Positions 62,731 to 64,000 of a stretch of DNA of 64,000 nt are shown here, piece by piece (position 1 is the first letter of the stretch; every line of letters begins with the position of its first letter). Under the pieces are notes generated by a model, which saw only the letters and a program-made list of their open reading frames with translations, was not told the origin of the DNA and searched no databases. A program made the translations under genes and the position numbers. The stretch comes from Calycina herbarum. Its lineage: Eukaryota > Ascomycota > Leotiomycetes > Helotiales > Pezizellaceae. Where the stretch lies: positions 434,001 to 498,000 of the forward strand of contig LLEY01000022.1 in NCBI GenBank assembly GCA_001414485.1, in the 5' to 3' direction.

Positions 62731-63432
62731 TTATAGCGGGGTGTTGTGGGGTTGAATGGGCAAGTGATGAGCGTCATCATAGGTAGTTGGTAGTGTATCC
62801 ATGGGTCGGGATTGCGCAACTGATTGACGATTCTTGTTAGAGTCGAGGGCAGTTGTTGGTGGTGTATTTTTAGGCGAGTGTTGCTTACCTGGCTGAGAAT
62901 TCCCGTTCAAACCTCGGAGAGGCATGCAACGTTCATCTTGTCTGTTTCCCAAACCACGCTCTGAATCACCCTCATGAGCCTTATGATGATTACGAACCAC
63001 GCCGCAAAACACGCCGAAACGCACGCCAAGTCGTAAAACGGCCAAAATTATGTGAACAACACACAAAGCACTGGCCAATATAAATAAAGGCAATGTATTT
63101 TCAAGAGCATTGAAGATCGCCGCAGAACCGCCCCAGAAATAACCACCGAGTAAGAAGATTGCGATGTCGCCCGTATTGGTGTTTGTCCAGAACTCGCGTG
63201 TGAGAAAGAAATAGTTATCGGCTAAGGCGACCACGAGAACGGCAGGCAAAACGGTTCCAGAAAGTATAGCCATGTTATTGGAGAATTTGGCGGTGGCCTC
63301 GTCGGAAGGGTGAATCTGATGCAATGCGAAAACTATAGCATTCAGAAAGAGGATCACAGCAAACTGGATTGCTGCCCATAACTCCACGCTCTTGTCGATT
63401 CCTGGCAATCCAATAATATCGTTGGGACTCAT
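62731..63432 (-). CDS. Orphan membrane protein
   Basis: From the ATG at 63432 (MSPNDIIGLPGIDKSVELWA) the frame gives 233 residues with four predicted membrane helices (AAIQFAVILFLNAIVFAL, NMAILSGTVLPAVLVVAL, IAIFLLGGYFWGGSAAIF, LFILASALCVVHIILAVL). A basic segment and a polar, disordered tail of ~90 residues follow. Upstream, CTCCA/GTAAGT (about 63490) and TATAG (63455) could be an intron, with the frame continuing upstream as TFIVIKRFSTNTLREM, so one or two 5' exons may be missing from this call. I do not recognise the family. No close similarity by eye to the membrane protein at 60305. Confidence 0.5.
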   Translation of the reverse strand: MSPNDIIGLPGIDKSVELWAAIQFAVILFLNAIVFALHQIHPSDEATAKFSNNMAILSGTVLPAVLVVALADNYFFLTREFWTNTNTGDIAIFLLGGYFWGGSAAIFNALENTLPLFILASALCVVHIILAVLRLGVRFGVFCGVVRNHHKAHEGDSERGLGNRQDERCMPLRGLNGNSQPGKQHSPKNTPPTTALDSNKNRQSVAQSRPMDTLPTTYDDAHHLPIQPHNTPL

Positions 63433-63494
63433 TTCTCGCAACGTGTTAGCTATACTGTAGAAAAGTAAAGGGGGAATCGAGCTACTTACTGGAG

Positions 63495-64000
63495 AAACGT
63501 TTGATGACTATGAAAGTCTGAATAATTGTCAGTCTCGTAGAACAGTAGACATTAAGTTGTCTCGGTCGAGAAATATATAGTTTATTAAGGGAACACAGAC
63601 CAAGAAGACTAAGCATAGCCACAACAACATCTTGAAGCGAGTAATTAATTCACTGTTCAAGGGCTTAGGTAAATTATTAAATATCGTTGTTCCTAACAGT
63701 AGGTGTTTGGCGGTTCGAAGTGTAGTTTAGGCAATTGGATATGCAGCTGGGGCGTTCAAAGTAGGTTTTGAGGAATGCGAAGTGTGTTCAAAAAGGTTTT
63801 TTCAAATTAGAAGAGGTTTAAAAGGGTATTTATCAACCAACTCTCACGCTCGGACCCCTCCACAGCTATCCCTCCGCCTCCTTTCCTGACTAAACTTCAT
63901 TAACAGTAACAGTAGAGAACCTAAAAGAATAAAAGAGATTTTACACAAAGAATGAAGTTGCTACTAGATCTATGACTCGAATATCAGAGACGTGAAAGCA
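63495..64000. other. 5' flank of the last gene
   Basis: A minus-strand frame near 63630-63540 (MLLWLCLVFLVCVPLINYIF) is strongly hydrophobic and could be a first exon of the 62731-63432 gene. The rest shows nothing recognisable. Confidence 0.3.

Overview
This is nuclear DNA of a filamentous ascomycete. Genes have short introns (about 50-75 nt, GT-AG, with CTAAC/CTAAT-like branch sequences), genes lie on both strands without operons, and the families are typically fungal: HET, NACHT, septin AspB, 2EXR, class II peroxidase, Tos4-like FHA, a 49-bp-TIR pogo element. AT-rich stretches and stops that look like C-to-T changes point to repeat-induced point mutation (RIP). A Leotiomycete close to the Sclerotiniaceae is my best guess, but that is inference.

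Layout. 1-5 kb: three tandem RING-finger paralogues, the third one broken. 5-11.5 kb: housekeeping genes (small conserved protein, FHA/Tos4-like protein, ribosomal L1-domain nucleolar protein, palmitoyl-protein thioesterase). 12.8-14.8 kb: a 10-exon class II peroxidase. 16.3-17.3 kb: a methyltransferase gene with a frameshift. 17.5-23.8 kb: a HET gene split by about 5.4 kb of inserted DNA made of two tandem units with the same ends, one carrying an APH-like kinase gene and the other an intact HET gene. 24.3-24.8 kb: a SANT/Myb-like protein. 25-26.2 kb: an AT-rich gene-free block. 27-32.4 kb: poorly conserved or decayed genes and a 721-residue orphan protein with a helical N-terminus. 33-37 kb: a Pom33/TMEM33-like membrane protein and an MFS transporter. 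40-45 kb: a cupin-like protein, an intron-bearing tRNA and a 2EXR protein. 46.5-54.1 kb: septin AspB, then the divergent pair arg2 (N-acetylglutamate synthase) and a 3-hydroxyisobutyrate dehydrogenase. 54.3-61.9 kb: an accessory stretch with a MITE, a RIP-inactivated pogo/Fot1 element, a hAT remnant, a NACHT pseudogene, an orphan membrane protein and a second, decayed copy of the dehydrogenase 3' end. 62.7-63.4 kb: another orphan membrane protein.

Conserved single-copy genes alternate with accessory islands rich in non-self-recognition families (HET, NACHT, APH-like kinase, the STAND-like orphan) and transposon debris. The most unusual structure is the pair of cassettes inserted at the conserved IDALC codons of a HET gene. 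Exon borders were placed by eye from splice signals and reading frame; no alignment or search was run.
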